From the NCBI GenBank assembly GCA_029907255.1, contig JARYMF010000008.1, forward strand, positions 62,001-126,000: 64,000 nucleotides of DNA. Reading direction: 5' to 3'. This document shows positions 1-9,696 of the stretch, piece after piece; the stretch's first letter is position 1; the number at the start of each line of letters is the position of its first letter. The stretch comes from Armatimonadota bacterium. GTDB lineage: Bacteria > Armatimonadota > UBA5829 > DTJY01. A model generated the notes under the pieces. The model was not told the origin of the DNA. It saw nothing but the letters and a program-made list of their open reading frames with translations, and made no database searches. The position numbers and the translations under genes are program-made.

Positions 1-1
1 A

Positions 2-1918
2 TATCCCATCGGCGGCTCCACTATAATGGGCACAATGGACCCAAGGATTTCAGACTCCGAAGTTCCTGCTGGAGCGCTACACCCCAGGATAATTGTTACG
101 GAGTCAATACGTGGGACAGCATACTATTGCAATCCTATGGGCATTCCAATGATGCATCCTGTATATCGTATACATCCTGGCTATCCAAAGTGCTTTGCAT
201 TGGGTCATACAGTTGGCATAATTCCTGAAGAATATGCTCTCAAACTTGATCCCATTCCTGGCGACAAAGTAGTTCTGTTCGGTGGGCGGACGGGTCGCGA
301 TGGCATTCATGGGGCAACAGCAAGCTCGGCAGAAATGACTGGCGAAACGATACATAAGGATGCGGCCGCAGTTCAAATAGGCCACCCAATCACCGAACGG
401 AAATTCATGACTGCCGTACCGATTCTCCGCGATGCAGGATGTATTCGCTCGATAACGGATCTTGGGGCGGGCGGCATCTCCTGCGCTGTTGGGGAGATGG
501 GCTCGAAGACCGGCGTTCGCATTGACCTTGCGAAAGTTCCACTCAAAGACGAAAGCCTTGCGCCGTGGGAAATCCTGCTCTCTGAGTCCCAGGAGCGAAT
601 GCTAGCCGCCATCCCCGCCGAGAAGCTAGACGAAGCTCTGAAAATTCTTCAAAGGTACGACGTGGAATATGCCGTAATCGGCGAATTTACAGATACTCAC
701 AGGCTTACTGCATATCATGGTGAGACGCTGGTTGCCGACATTGATATGTCTTTCTTGTGGCGTGAATGTCCGATTGATGAAATCGAGATAGTCAAACCCA
801 AAAGAAATCTAAAACCCATCCAGCGGCCCCAGCCATCCACCCCAAAAGAGTGGAAAGAAGCCGTGGAAAAAGTAATTTCTCACTATCATTGTTGCGACCA
901 ATCTGCAGCCGGCATGCAGTTTGACTCCACCGTTCAAGGACGTACTGTGCTGGGTCCATACGGTGGTTTGAACGGTAGAATGAGGAACGATGCCTGGGTT
1001 GCTGCTCCCATTCGAGGAAAGCCCTGCGGAGTCGTAACTACTGTGGCGTTCAACCCATTCTATCCCGATGTTGATCCCGCGGGGGCGGCAAGGCTTTCAG
1101 TAATAGAAGCCATTGCAAAGGCAGTGGCGGTAGGTGCAGGCTTAGATGATATCGTATTGTGTGACAATTTCTACACGCCGAAGATTCGCCCTGAAGTTGC
1201 ATGGGAACTGAAGGCTATGGTCGAGACTGTCGCTGAGCTCTCGGAGATATTTGGGACGCCTTTTATATCTGGCAAAGATTCGAGTTCTGGCACTTTCAAG
1301 GCGGAGACCGGCGAACTAATTGATGTGCCTTATACTCTTGTAGTCTCAACACTATGCCGAATACCCGACGTCAGGAGCATCGTCACAAAGAATTTCAAGA
1401 CGCCTGGGAATAAACTTGTTATTCTTGGCAAGCTAGACCCAGAGCGACTAGGTGGGTCGGTTTATCTTGATGCGTTTGGTGAGCGAGGAGATAAGCTTTC
1501 CGATTGGGGGAACGAATGGGCGAAGGACCTCGTCATTACCTACCGCCGCCTGCACAAGTTCTATTGGAACGACAACCCAGTAAAATCAGCCTCGGCAATT
1601 GCTGAAGGTGGAGTGCTCTTCCGCCTTTTCGAGGGTGCAATGGGTTCGGGACTCGGCGCTCGTGTAGACCTTTCCAATTTTCCTGCTGGACGGAAAGATG
1701 GAGCACTTTTTAGCGAGGCTGTTGGGGCGATTCTGCTGGAGTTGCCACCGGACGTCGAGCCTATGGATCTTTTTGGAGGTTTGCCGTGGTTCGAGATTGG
1801 CGAGGTTATTGATACCCCTGAACTTGTCATTAATGACTCCCAGGAAACGCTTCTCAAAGTTTCAATAAGTGACCTAGTAAAAATTTGGGAGAAACCTTTC
1901 ACGGAGGTAGTTGGGTAA
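2..1918 (+). CDS. purL: Phosphoribosylformylglycinamidine synthase subunit PurL (5' part missing)
   Basis: This is the C-terminal 638 codons of the synthetase subunit that converts FGAR to FGAM in purine synthesis, using ATP and ammonia. The reading frame is open to the left edge (it reads YPIGGSTIMG before the first ATG at 26), so the true start lies outside the window. Visible family signatures are GGRTGRDGIHGA (about residue 95), ITDLGAGG (about 151-158), the LSESQERM motif (about 193-200) and GKDSSSG in the second AIRS-like half. The stop overlaps the start of purQ (TAATG), so the two subunits are translationally coupled and supply ammonia and synthetase activities to the same complex. 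No purS is visible, although it could lie upstream. Identity is firm. Confidence 0.96.
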   Translation, partial: YPIGGSTIMGTMDPRISDSEVPAGALHPRIIVTESIRGTAYYCNPMGIPMMHPVYRIHPGYPKCFALGHTVGIIPEEYALKLDPIPGDKVVLFGGRTGRDGIHGATASSAEMTGETIHKDAAAVQIGHPITERKFMTAVPILRDAGCIRSITDLGAGGISCAVGEMGSKTGVRIDLAKVPLKDESLAPWEILLSESQERMLAAIPAEKLDEALKILQRYDVEYAVIGEFTDTHRLTAYHGETLVADIDMSFLWRECPIDEIEIVKPKRNLKPIQRPQPSTPKEWKEAVEKVISHYHCCDQSAAGMQFDSTVQGRTVLGPYGGLNGRMRNDAWVAAPIRGKPCGVVTTVAFNPFYPDVDPAGAARLSVIEAIAKAVAVGAGLDDIVLCDNFYTPKIRPEVAWELKAMVETVAELSEIFGTPFISGKDSSSGTFKAETGELIDVPYTLVVSTLCRIPDVRSIVTKNFKTPGNKLVILGKLDPERLGGSVYLDAFGERGDKLSDWGNEWAKDLVITYRRLHKFYWNDNPVKSASAIAEGGVLFRLFEGAMGSGLGARVDLSNFPAGRKDGALFSEAVGAILLELPPDVEPMDLFGGLPWFEIGEVIDTPELVINDSQETLLKVSISDLVKIWEKPFTEVVG

Positions 1919-2685
1919 TGGAAAGAAACGCTCTTAATTTTGGAATTCACACGCCAAACACCTCCGCTGTCGTGGCAGTCCTGTATGGCCCTGGCATTAA
2001 TTGCCACGAAGAAACTGCATTTGCAATCGAGCAAGCGGGCCTTAATGCCAAAATCGTCAACTTTCAGGATATCCTGACAGGCGAGGAGCGCTTGACTAGA
2101 TATCAGGCAATAGTGATTCCCGGCGGCTTTTCATGGGGCGACCACCTTGGTTCAGGGCGCATCTTTGGCTTGCACCTGATCGCATGTGTTGCAGACCAGC
2201 TTCGTGAACTTGTGGAAACAGGTAAGCCGATACTAGGAATTTGCAATGGTTTCCAAATACTTGTCGAAACAGGTCTTCTTCCGGCGGGCACTGTTGGCGA
2301 GCGTCAGGCAGCGCTGCTTCAAAACAAGTCTGCGCGCTTTGAAAGTCGGTGGGTAGAGCTAATAGTTACAGACGATAAAAGCATTTGGACCAAAGGGTTG
2401 CACGGACGCATTCTCCGGATGCCCGTTGCTCATGGCGAGGGCCGCCTTTATTGGGAAAACGATGACATTATCCATCCCGTGGTTTGTTATTCAAAAAACA
2501 ACCAGCCAACCGAAGAGTATCCTTATTGTCCAAGCGGGTCTCCAAAAGGAATTGCTGGAATACGTGACTCGACTGGCTTAATCTTCGGCCTTATGCCTCA
2601 TCCTGAACGTGCTACGCTCCCTTGGCATGGCTCTTCTGATGGCATTGAAATATTCAAGAACCTCGCGCAACATCTGAAGCATTGA
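1918..2685 (+). CDS. purQ: Phosphoribosylformylglycinamidine synthase glutaminase subunit PurQ
   Basis: Class I glutamine amidotransferase that hydrolyses glutamine and passes ammonia to PurL. The nucleophile cysteine lies in GICNGFQ, the oxyanion region in PGGFSWGD, and the His/Glu pair in PHPERA near the C terminus. The chosen ATG at 1918 overlaps the purL stop and has GGAGG 10 bases upstream; an upstream in-frame codon at 1885 would extend into purL and has no ribosome-binding site. The product of about 255 residues is typical of PurQ. Family and function are clear from motifs and context. Confidence 0.96.
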   Translation: MERNALNFGIHTPNTSAVVAVLYGPGINCHEETAFAIEQAGLNAKIVNFQDILTGEERLTRYQAIVIPGGFSWGDHLGSGRIFGLHLIACVADQLRELVETGKPILGICNGFQILVETGLLPAGTVGERQAALLQNKSARFESRWVELIVTDDKSIWTKGLHGRILRMPVAHGEGRLYWENDDIIHPVVCYSKNNQPTEEYPYCPSGSPKGIAGIRDSTGLIFGLMPHPERATLPWHGSSDGIEIFKNLAQHLKH

Positions 2686-2830
2686 ACAAGCTTCACGCAA
2701 GTTTCCTTCAATTTAAGAAAGTTGGCAAAAATTGAAGGAAAATCCCCTGGGTTAGTGTGAATGTACATGGGTACGGAATTCTTATGGACATGTTCGTGAT
2801 TAATTGCAAAGCTCTGGGAGGATGAACAAA

Positions 2831-4111
2831 ATGGAGCAAACACCGGGATTGTCCGAGGGCGAGCAGATTATTGAGGAAACAATCGAGAAATATGTTGCTT
2901 ATGTAAATCCGACATTGGCAAATCTAATGCGATTTGCTGGGTTTGGAGATGTTGAGGCGAGTGCAAAAGGCATTTATGTTACCGATTACTCAGGCAACCG
3001 TTATATTGACTGCTTAGGCGGATACGGCGTTTTCAGTCTTGGCCATCGCCATCCTACAGTTGTGGCGGCGGTGGAAGAGCAACTAAACTCAATGCCATTA
3101 TCCTCTAAGATATTCTTCAACAAACCACTCGCGGATTTGTGTGAGCTGCTGGCAGAGATTACGCCGGGCAGACTGCAGTATAGCTTCATCTGCAATAGTG
3201 GAACAGAAGCAATTGAGGGTGCAATCAAGGCTGCACGAATTTATACAAAACGTTCGGAGTTCATATGCACCCTTGGCGGTTTTCACGGCAAGAGTTTGGG
3301 TTCGCTTAGCGCTACAGGACGCGAGATTTACCGTGAACCTTTCCAGCCACTTGTCCCAGGGTTTATCCATGTTCCATTTGGCGATATCAGCGCAGTGGCA
3401 GAAGTCATTTCAGAAAAGACAGCCGCTGTAATAGTTGAACCAATCCAGGGTGAGGGAGGAATCCACATACCGCCAGAAGATTATTTGCCTGGTTTACGTG
3501 AGCTGTGTACGCAAAATGGTGCCTTACTTATTGTTGATGAAGTGCAAACGGGTTTGGGACGAACTGGGAAGATGTTTGCTGTGGAGCACTGGGGTGTTGA
3601 ACCAGACATCATGACTTTGGCAAAAGCGCTTGGCGGCGGTGTGATGCCAATTGGTGCTTTTATAGGCACTCCCGAAATCTGGGATGCGATGTTTCGTGAG
3701 AACCCTCTTATGCATACTTCAACGTTTGGCGGAAACCCTCTGGCATGCAGAGCGGCTATTGCGGCAATTCACGTTACAAGAGCTGACGACCTTCCAGGGC
3801 GTGCCGCACGACTTGGCGAACGTTTCCTTGGCAAGCTTAGAGAAGTGCAGGCAAAGCATCCTGATGCGCTTGCAGATGTTAGGGGCCTCGGCTTGATGAT
3901 TGGGGCGGAATTTACTCATGAGGATATTGGTGAGCTGGTAATCGGTGGCTTGGCGAGGCGCGGCGTAATTGCAGCATATACACTTAACAACCCGAAAGTA
4001 ATTCGTTTTGAGCCGCCGTTGATTATTGATGAAGATCAACTCGATGTTGTCGCGGAAATATTTGACGAATCAATAGCAGAGGCAACAGAATTGCTGAAGG
4101 GAATTATGTAA
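2831..4111 (+). CDS. Class III (PLP) aminotransferase, putrescine/ornithine type
   Basis: Fold-type I PLP aminotransferase of about 426 residues. It shows the class III signatures CNSGTEAIEGAIKAAR (PLP phosphate region), FHGKSLG, VDEVQTGLGRTGK (Asp to the pyridine nitrogen) and LAKALGGGVMPIGA, with the Schiff-base lysine in LAKA. The best match from memory is to the putrescine/ornithine aminotransferase group, but substrate cannot be read from sequence. The ATG at 2831 is preferred over 2822 because GGGAGG at 2815-2820 then has normal spacing. It stands after purQ with a 145-base gap and is followed by an MFS transporter 26 bases downstream, which may move its substrate or product. Confidence 0.88.
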   Translation: MEQTPGLSEGEQIIEETIEKYVAYVNPTLANLMRFAGFGDVEASAKGIYVTDYSGNRYIDCLGGYGVFSLGHRHPTVVAAVEEQLNSMPLSSKIFFNKPLADLCELLAEITPGRLQYSFICNSGTEAIEGAIKAARIYTKRSEFICTLGGFHGKSLGSLSATGREIYREPFQPLVPGFIHVPFGDISAVAEVISEKTAAVIVEPIQGEGGIHIPPEDYLPGLRELCTQNGALLIVDEVQTGLGRTGKMFAVEHWGVEPDIMTLAKALGGGVMPIGAFIGTPEIWDAMFRENPLMHTSTFGGNPLACRAAIAAIHVTRADDLPGRAARLGERFLGKLREVQAKHPDALADVRGLGLMIGAEFTHEDIGELVIGGLARRGVIAAYTLNNPKVIRFEPPLIIDEDQLDVVAEIFDESIAEATELLKGIM

Positions 4112-4136
4112 AAGCAGTCTTTGGCGGGTGGTTTGA

Positions 4137-5510
4137 GTGGCAAGGCAGGATGATTCTCCGCAGGGCAATGAGACAGGTGATTCGCATAGTAAACTGCCAG
4201 AGCATTTGGTAAAGCGGTCGGTTCGCTTGTCGTATATTCAGTCAATGCTCGGCGCAGTCTACAGCGCCTCTACAGGCGGAATGTTTATAATTGGATATGC
4301 TCTCAAATTGGGCGCCGATAATGTCCAGATTGGTTTGATGAGCACAGTCCCAATGCTGTGTGTTGTCGTACAATTGTTTTCGGCGCTACTGGTCGAGCGT
4401 GGGTTTAGCCGCCGTTTGTTGACAATCAGCGCTTCAATACTCAATGTTGCTGGATGGGCGCTAATAATACTAATTCCCCATATTTTAAAAAATGCTTCTT
4501 CTGACGCAAAGATTGCCGCACTCATTGCTATTATTACTCTCAACACAGCGTTTGCATATATTTCAGGAAATGCTAGGGCGAGCTGGGTGGGTGACATAAT
4601 TCCTGCGCGAACAATGGGCATATTCTTTGGGCGAGTTATGATGTATGCGGGGATTGTTGGAGCGGTTCTGGCTCTAATTGAGGGAACAGTGTTGGACCAC
4701 ATCAAAAGCCGCGGAATAGCTGCTTTCAACTGGCTTTTCCTTTTTGGGATGGTTTTTGGACTGCTAAATGTGTTGCTTTTTGTACCTCAGCCTGACGTTA
4801 GAGTCGAAAGCAAAGGTTCGGAAACGAAATATTTCCGCTTAATCCGCGATACATTTTCGAACCGCAGTTTGATGATGGTTATGCTTTATGGCCTTGTATG
4901 GTCAATGCAGTCCTTAGCTGCGCCGTTCTACGCTACGTACATGCTGCGTGACCTTAAAATGTCTTTTTTGGGTATCGGTGTTTTAACTGGCGTATCCACA
5001 GTAACCGTTCTTCTTTCATCGTCGTTTTGGGGGAAAGTTGTGGATATGTATGGCTCACGGCCAGTGCTTATCGCGTGCACCGCTGCTATCACACCAGCGC
5101 CACTCGTGTGGATATGGTTAACTAGCGCCAAAGCAGTGTACTTTGTAATTCCAGCAATCAACATCTTAGCTGGGTTTACGGCGGCAGGGGTTTCGGTAGC
5201 TCTGAGTGCACTCCTTTACAAAGTTACTCCAAGTTCGGGTAGGGCAATGCAATTTGCTATTTATTCCGTCGTCATTCTGCTATTGGTCTCTCCGATGCCA
5301 ACAATCGGTGGTCATCTCCCTGGCTGGTTGAAGTCGTTAGGGATTAATGCAGACCTAAGATGCACATTCTATACATCGGCGTTGTTTCTTCTTGGTGCGA
5401 CTTTGGTTGCTAGACGTATTCACGAGCCAAATTCAGCCGGTGCGCGCGAAATGGTCCGAAATCTTCCTTCTCACCTTCGCTCCCCAAGCACTTTAGTATC
5501 CATCGAGTAA
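4137..5510 (+). CDS. Major facilitator superfamily transporter
   Basis: Polytopic inner-membrane protein of 457 residues with about 12 hydrophobic segments. The central loop (RVESKGSETKYFRLIRD) separates two six-helix halves, as in MFS carriers. The likely start is GTG at 4137; its upstream GGCGGGTGG is only a moderate ribosome-binding site, so a slightly later start is possible. The gene follows the aminotransferase gene by 26 bases and is probably cotranscribed. The sequence does not show substrate or direction of transport. Single-pass loops such as DMYGSRPVLI resemble the MFS A-motif in the second half. Confidence 0.8.
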   Translation: MARQDDSPQGNETGDSHSKLPEHLVKRSVRLSYIQSMLGAVYSASTGGMFIIGYALKLGADNVQIGLMSTVPMLCVVVQLFSALLVERGFSRRLLTISASILNVAGWALIILIPHILKNASSDAKIAALIAIITLNTAFAYISGNARASWVGDIIPARTMGIFFGRVMMYAGIVGAVLALIEGTVLDHIKSRGIAAFNWLFLFGMVFGLLNVLLFVPQPDVRVESKGSETKYFRLIRDTFSNRSLMMVMLYGLVWSMQSLAAPFYATYMLRDLKMSFLGIGVLTGVSTVTVLLSSSFWGKVVDMYGSRPVLIACTAAITPAPLVWIWLTSAKAVYFVIPAINILAGFTAAGVSVALSALLYKVTPSSGRAMQFAIYSVVILLLVSPMPTIGGHLPGWLKSLGINADLRCTFYTSALFLLGATLVARRIHEPNSAGAREMVRNLPSHLRSPSTLVSIE

Positions 5511-5636
5511 ATCCGAATACCGTCTACGCTTTCTGCGTCATATAGAGGCAGGAACGAATGCTCGAGTAAAATATATGCAAAATTGGTGTAAGATATAGAA
5601 GCATAAGCAATCAAACCTTTATTGGAGGGGATTGTC

Positions 5637-6377
5637 GTGAGGCTTAAGGCTTTTATCTTGATTATTACTATAGTATCCATCTTATTTGTTTTACTGCCTT
5701 GTCTGGCTGTGGATTTTGAGAAAGAGGAAGAGTATTGGAAAGCTGAAGTTGAAAAAGAGAGTAAAGACCAAGCATACGCCATTGAGCAGCTTGCTCGTGT
5801 TCGAGAACGCATGGGGAAGTTCCAACTCGCTATTGACACGTGGGGTTTCCTGAAAAAGATGCATGGTGAGCAAAATGCTTTTAACGAAAGCTCTGCACCG
5901 GATGTTACTTACGCTGAATTAGCTGACTTTAAAATCCAAAGATTAAGAAGAGTCCAAAATCAAATTGCCAATCCACCAACTCCACCTTCCTCCGAAGTTA
6001 GAATGAAACTCATTGACGGCCAGAAAGCGGTTAGGCAATCGCTGACATTGGGAAAGGCTGGCTATATTCACCTCATGGTGCCCGTAGATATGGATGGAGA
6101 TCTTATACCGGAACTGTTCACGGTAATCGGAGAGCGAGAGAAACAAGGAGAACCTGGGCGGATGATTATTCTAGTTCATAAGTGGAACGGTTCGAAGTAT
6201 ATTGAGGCTTTTAGATGGCGCGATATTTTCGACCTTGGAGTCGTCGAAGAACCTGATTTTTGCATTGCAGACTTAGAAGGTTGGGGAATGTATTCAGTAA
6301 TAGTTTCATTCGAACGAGGAGCGGACAACTCAGCTGCAATCCAAAGCAATGGTAAGACGATTATGTGGGCAAATTGA
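5637..6377 (+). CDS. Secreted protein of unknown function with a VCBS/FG-GAP-like stretch
   Basis: A 246-residue protein with a clear signal peptide (hydrophobic run in residues 5-24 ending LLPCLAV). GTG at 5637 is chosen as start because GGAGGGG lies six bases upstream; the TTG at 5622 overlaps that site. Residues about 40-95 are charged and helical and look like a TPR-type helix pair. The segment VDMDGDLIPELF resembles the calcium-binding Asp-rich turn of VCBS/FG-GAP repeats. The C-terminal half is beta-rich. No specific family is recognised. It stands alone between the MFS gene and mutS2. Confidence 0.72.
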   Translation: MRLKAFILIITIVSILFVLLPCLAVDFEKEEEYWKAEVEKESKDQAYAIEQLARVRERMGKFQLAIDTWGFLKKMHGEQNAFNESSAPDVTYAELADFKIQRLRRVQNQIANPPTPPSSEVRMKLIDGQKAVRQSLTLGKAGYIHLMVPVDMDGDLIPELFTVIGEREKQGEPGRMIILVHKWNGSKYIEAFRWRDIFDLGVVEEPDFCIADLEGWGMYSVIVSFERGADNSAAIQSNGKTIMWAN

Positions 6378-6454
6378 TTGCAGGCTTCTTAGCTCTCTTT
6401 AGGCATTCGTCAAAGCTTGTCGTCGCGCGGTGTTTTTGTTAGAATTGAGCGGCA

Positions 6455-8809
6455 ATGGATGCCCACACCCTCAAGGTTCTCGAGTTCAGCGATATAATCT
6501 GTATGCTCCGAGAGCGAACTGCGTGCGCACTCGGGGATGATGTCGCGCGTCAGCTTGAGCCCACTAACGACTTCCTTGCCATCACAGAGGGCCAAAGGGA
6601 AACAACAGAGGCAAAGAGAATCCTTCAAGAAGAAGGTCCGCTTCCTCTTGGCGGTATTCACGATATACGTCCTCATGTAAGTAAGGCGGCAATGGACGGA
6701 GTTCTCGGTCCATCTGACCTACTTGAAGTTGCTGAAACACTTGCGGCTGGCCGCAGACTAAAGGGCTTCATTCAGAAACGCCAAGAGATGTTTCCGAAGC
6801 TAGCCGAGGTTGCGGCAAATATCGGTGTATTCCCTCGAATTGAGCAGGCTGTCGGCGAGTGCATTAGCGAAAGCGGGGAAATACGTGACACTGCTAGCCC
6901 AGACCTTGCCAGAATTCGAAGCAGATTGAAAGCCGTTCATGCTCGCCTCACAGATAGGCTTCATTCGATTATCCACTCAGCCGAATTCCGTACAATGATA
7001 CAAGACCCGGTGATTATACAACGCGGCGACCGGTACTGCATTCCTATCAAAGCCGAGCACCGTCCTCATTTCCCCGGTATTGTTCACGATAGCAGTGCAA
7101 GCGGAGCAACTGTTTTCATGGAACCTGCGTCGGTCGTGGAGATGGGGAATGAGCTAAAGGAGTTGGCGTCAAAAGAGCAGCATGAGATTGAGAGAATTCT
7201 CCGACGGCTATCTGGCATGGTAAAGTCTAGTGCATCAGAGATTACAGTAACACTTGGCGCGTTGGGGAGACTCGATTTTATATCTGCAAAGGCAAAGCTG
7301 AGTTGCGATATGAATGCAACCGAGCCTCTGCTTAACAAAGAAGGTCGCCTTGACATAACGAAGGCGCGCCATCCGCTATTAAAAGGCGAGGTCGTGCCAA
7401 TAGATGTTCGTCTTGGCAAGGATTTTACCGCTCTTCTCATCACAGGTCCAAACACTGGTGGAAAGACGGTTGCGCTTAAGACTATAGGACTACTCACTCT
7501 GATGGCGCAAAGCGGCCTACACATTCCTGCAAATCCCGGTAGCGAATTGGCGGTCTTCGATAAGGTCTTTGCAGATATAGGTGACGAGCAAAGCATTCAG
7601 CAGTCCCTTAGCACGTTCTCGTCGCATATGGGGAACATCGTGAACATTATTCGCAATCTCAGCCAGAATTCACTTGTGTTACTTGATGAGATTGGTGCAG
7701 GAACCGACCCGGCGGAGGGGGCCGCACTTGCAAAGGCAATACTTGATAATCTAATGGAGAAGGGTGTAAGGGTTGTAGCTACCACTCACTACGGCGAACT
7801 TAAAGAATTTGCTTTTGTTCGCAAAGGGATAGAAAATGCGAGTGTTGAGTTCGATATCCAAACTCTTCAGCCTACATATAGACTGATGATTGGTGTTCCT
7901 GGGAGCAGCAATGCTCTAGCAATTGCATCTCGCCTTGGCCTTCCGCCTCAAATTGTCCAGGAAGCACGCGAGATGATTGGCGGCAGGGAATCATCAGAGG
8001 AAATCATTCGCAAGATTGAGCAAACCCACCGTGCTGCTGCGGAGCGTGAGCAAATCGCAGAGCGGATTTCGAGGGACGTTGAGGAGCTGAAAAGGCGCTA
8101 CGAAAAGCGCCTTGAGGAACTTGAAATCCTTCGTCGGGAAATACGCCAACAGCTCGCTGAGGAAATTGACCGACATGTGCGCAAGAAGATTGAAGAATTA
8201 GAGCAGATAATTCAGGATCTAAAGCGCACTGGTAGTCAGCCGAAGAAACTTGATGAAAATAGGAAGAAATTTAAGCAACGGGTAAAGGAAATCCGAGATG
8301 AATTGGAAGAACTGCTTCCGGAAGAAAAGGAAGAGCCAGAGGAGCCATTCGTTCTAAAAGCCGGGGACCAGGTCAGGGTAACTACATTTAATGTTGATGG
8401 CGAGTTGTTAAATGACCCGGGAGAGGGAGAAGCATTGGTCATGGTGGGTAGCATGAAAGTGAGCGTTCCGTTCAGTGCGCTTAGACCAGCTAAGAGCATA
8501 TCAAAGAAAATCGAGGAAGCAACAGGTGCAGTTCAAATCTCAGCAGAGAAGGTTGGCCAAATTTCGCCTGAGCTTAAGCTTATTGCCCAGAGGGTTGAGC
8601 AAGCACTTATAAATCTTGACAAGTATCTTGACGACGCCTATCTAGCTGGCTTGGCGTCGGTTCGAATAATTCATGGCAAAGGAACCGGCGCATTAAGGAA
8701 GGCAGTTTGGGAATTTTTGGCGAATCATCATGCGGTGGAATCATTTCGTCTTGGCGAACAAGATGAAGGCGGTACGGGCGCAACCATAGTCAAACTTCGT
8801 GAAAAGTAG
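6455..8809 (+). CDS. mutS2: Endonuclease MutS2 with altered Smr motif
   Basis: MutS2 protein of 784 residues. In other bacteria it acts in suppression of recombination and rescue of collided ribosomes. The order is: core/lever domain; ABC-type ATPase with Walker A GPNTGGKT (about 331-338) and Walker B LVLLDEIGAGTDP (about 404-416); a long charged coiled coil (about 515-625); a KOW-like segment (about 630-680); and a C-terminal Smr domain with HGKGTGALRKAV (about 740-751). The N-terminal Smr motif, usually LDLR or LDLH, reads LKLIA here (about 706-710), so the nuclease function may be lost. The ATG at 6455 is the first plausible start. Overall identity is certain; nuclease activity is doubtful. 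Confidence 0.95.
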   Translation: MDAHTLKVLEFSDIICMLRERTACALGDDVARQLEPTNDFLAITEGQRETTEAKRILQEEGPLPLGGIHDIRPHVSKAAMDGVLGPSDLLEVAETLAAGRRLKGFIQKRQEMFPKLAEVAANIGVFPRIEQAVGECISESGEIRDTASPDLARIRSRLKAVHARLTDRLHSIIHSAEFRTMIQDPVIIQRGDRYCIPIKAEHRPHFPGIVHDSSASGATVFMEPASVVEMGNELKELASKEQHEIERILRRLSGMVKSSASEITVTLGALGRLDFISAKAKLSCDMNATEPLLNKEGRLDITKARHPLLKGEVVPIDVRLGKDFTALLITGPNTGGKTVALKTIGLLTLMAQSGLHIPANPGSELAVFDKVFADIGDEQSIQQSLSTFSSHMGNIVNIIRNLSQNSLVLLDEIGAGTDPAEGAALAKAILDNLMEKGVRVVATTHYGELKEFAFVRKGIENASVEFDIQTLQPTYRLMIGVPGSSNALAIASRLGLPPQIVQEAREMIGGRESSEEIIRKIEQTHRAAAEREQIAERISRDVEELKRRYEKRLEELEILRREIRQQLAEEIDRHVRKKIEELEQIIQDLKRTGSQPKKLDENRKKFKQRVKEIRDELEELLPEEKEEPEEPFVLKAGDQVRVTTFNVDGELLNDPGEGEALVMVGSMKVSVPFSALRPAKSISKKIEEATGAVQISAEKVGQISPELKLIAQRVEQALINLDKYLDDAYLAGLASVRIIHGKGTGALRKAVWEFLANHHAVESFRLGEQDEGGTGATIVKLREK

Positions 8810-8846
8810 CACTATAAGAAAAAGCTGTGAGAAGGAGTCAATTTGA

Positions 8847-9689
8847 ATGGGAAATTATCCTGAAGATTTAATTCGTAAGTTAAAAAATCAGGCTCGAGAG
8901 ATTCGCAAAGATATCATAGTAATGATAGGCGCAGCACAGTCAGGACACCCGGGTGGCTCACTTTCAGCTGCTGACATAGTAACGGCGCTTTATTTCCATG
9001 TCATGCGCCATGATCCGAAGAATCCACATTGGCCGGACCGCGACCGCTTTGTGCTCAGTAAGGGCCATGCATGCCCAGTGCTCTATGCCGCGCTCGCCGA
9101 AAGCGGCTACTTTCCAAAAGAAGAAATTATCACTTTTCGCAATATCAACAGCCGACTCCAAGGGCATCCCGCTTTGGGTAAGCTGCCGGGAGTAGAATTT
9201 ACCTCTGGTTCGCTTGGCCAGGGACTCTCAGGAGCAAACGGCATGGCGCTAGCTGGAAAACTTGACGGGAAAGACTATCGCGTTTTCTGTATGATTGGCG
9301 ATGGTGAGTCCCAGGAGGGCCAAATATGGGAGGCAGCAATGGCAGCCGCCCATTACAAACTGGACAACCTCACTGCCATTACGGATTTTAATGGCTTGCA
9401 GATAGACGGCTTTAATTGCGAGGTAATGGACGTTAATCCGCTACCTGATAAATGGCGAGCGTTCGGTTGGAATGTAGTTGAGATAGATGGCCACGACTTC
9501 ACGCAGATTTTGGATGCACTCTCCCCTGATACTCGAGTAGATGGCAAGCCTACAATGATTATTGCGCGCACAATCAAAGGCAAAGGCGTAAGCTTTATGG
9601 AGAACGTGTGTGATTGGCATGGCAAAGCCCCAAACGAAGAACAAGTTCGCCAAGCCCTCGCCGAATTGGAGGCTGGAGACGCTGAATAA
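8847..9689 (+). CDS. Transketolase, N-terminal (thiamine-binding) subunit
   Basis: The 280-residue N-terminal half of a two-gene transketolase, acting in the non-oxidative pentose phosphate pathway. Hallmarks are the SGHPGGSLSAADI region, DRFVLSKGHACPVLYAAL, and the thiamine diphosphate motif GDGESQEGQIWEA followed by N (DNLTAITDFNG). The start is set by AGAAGGAGTC upstream of ATG 8847. The partner C-terminal subunit is at 10150, with cdd between them. Split transketolases of this type are common in many bacteria and archaea. The three genes lie close enough to be one operon. Confidence 0.94.
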   Translation: MGNYPEDLIRKLKNQAREIRKDIIVMIGAAQSGHPGGSLSAADIVTALYFHVMRHDPKNPHWPDRDRFVLSKGHACPVLYAALAESGYFPKEEIITFRNINSRLQGHPALGKLPGVEFTSGSLGQGLSGANGMALAGKLDGKDYRVFCMIGDGESQEGQIWEAAMAAAHYKLDNLTAITDFNGLQIDGFNCEVMDVNPLPDKWRAFGWNVVEIDGHDFTQILDALSPDTRVDGKPTMIIARTIKGKGVSFMENVCDWHGKAPNEEQVRQALAELEAGDAE

Positions 9690-9696
9690 TTCAAAC

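Noticed and set aside
7084-7596. 170-codon antisense frame inside mutS2 and similar long antisense frames in purL and the transketolase genes
   Set aside because: They lie wholly within genes with strong homology and have no recognisable domains, so they are shadows.
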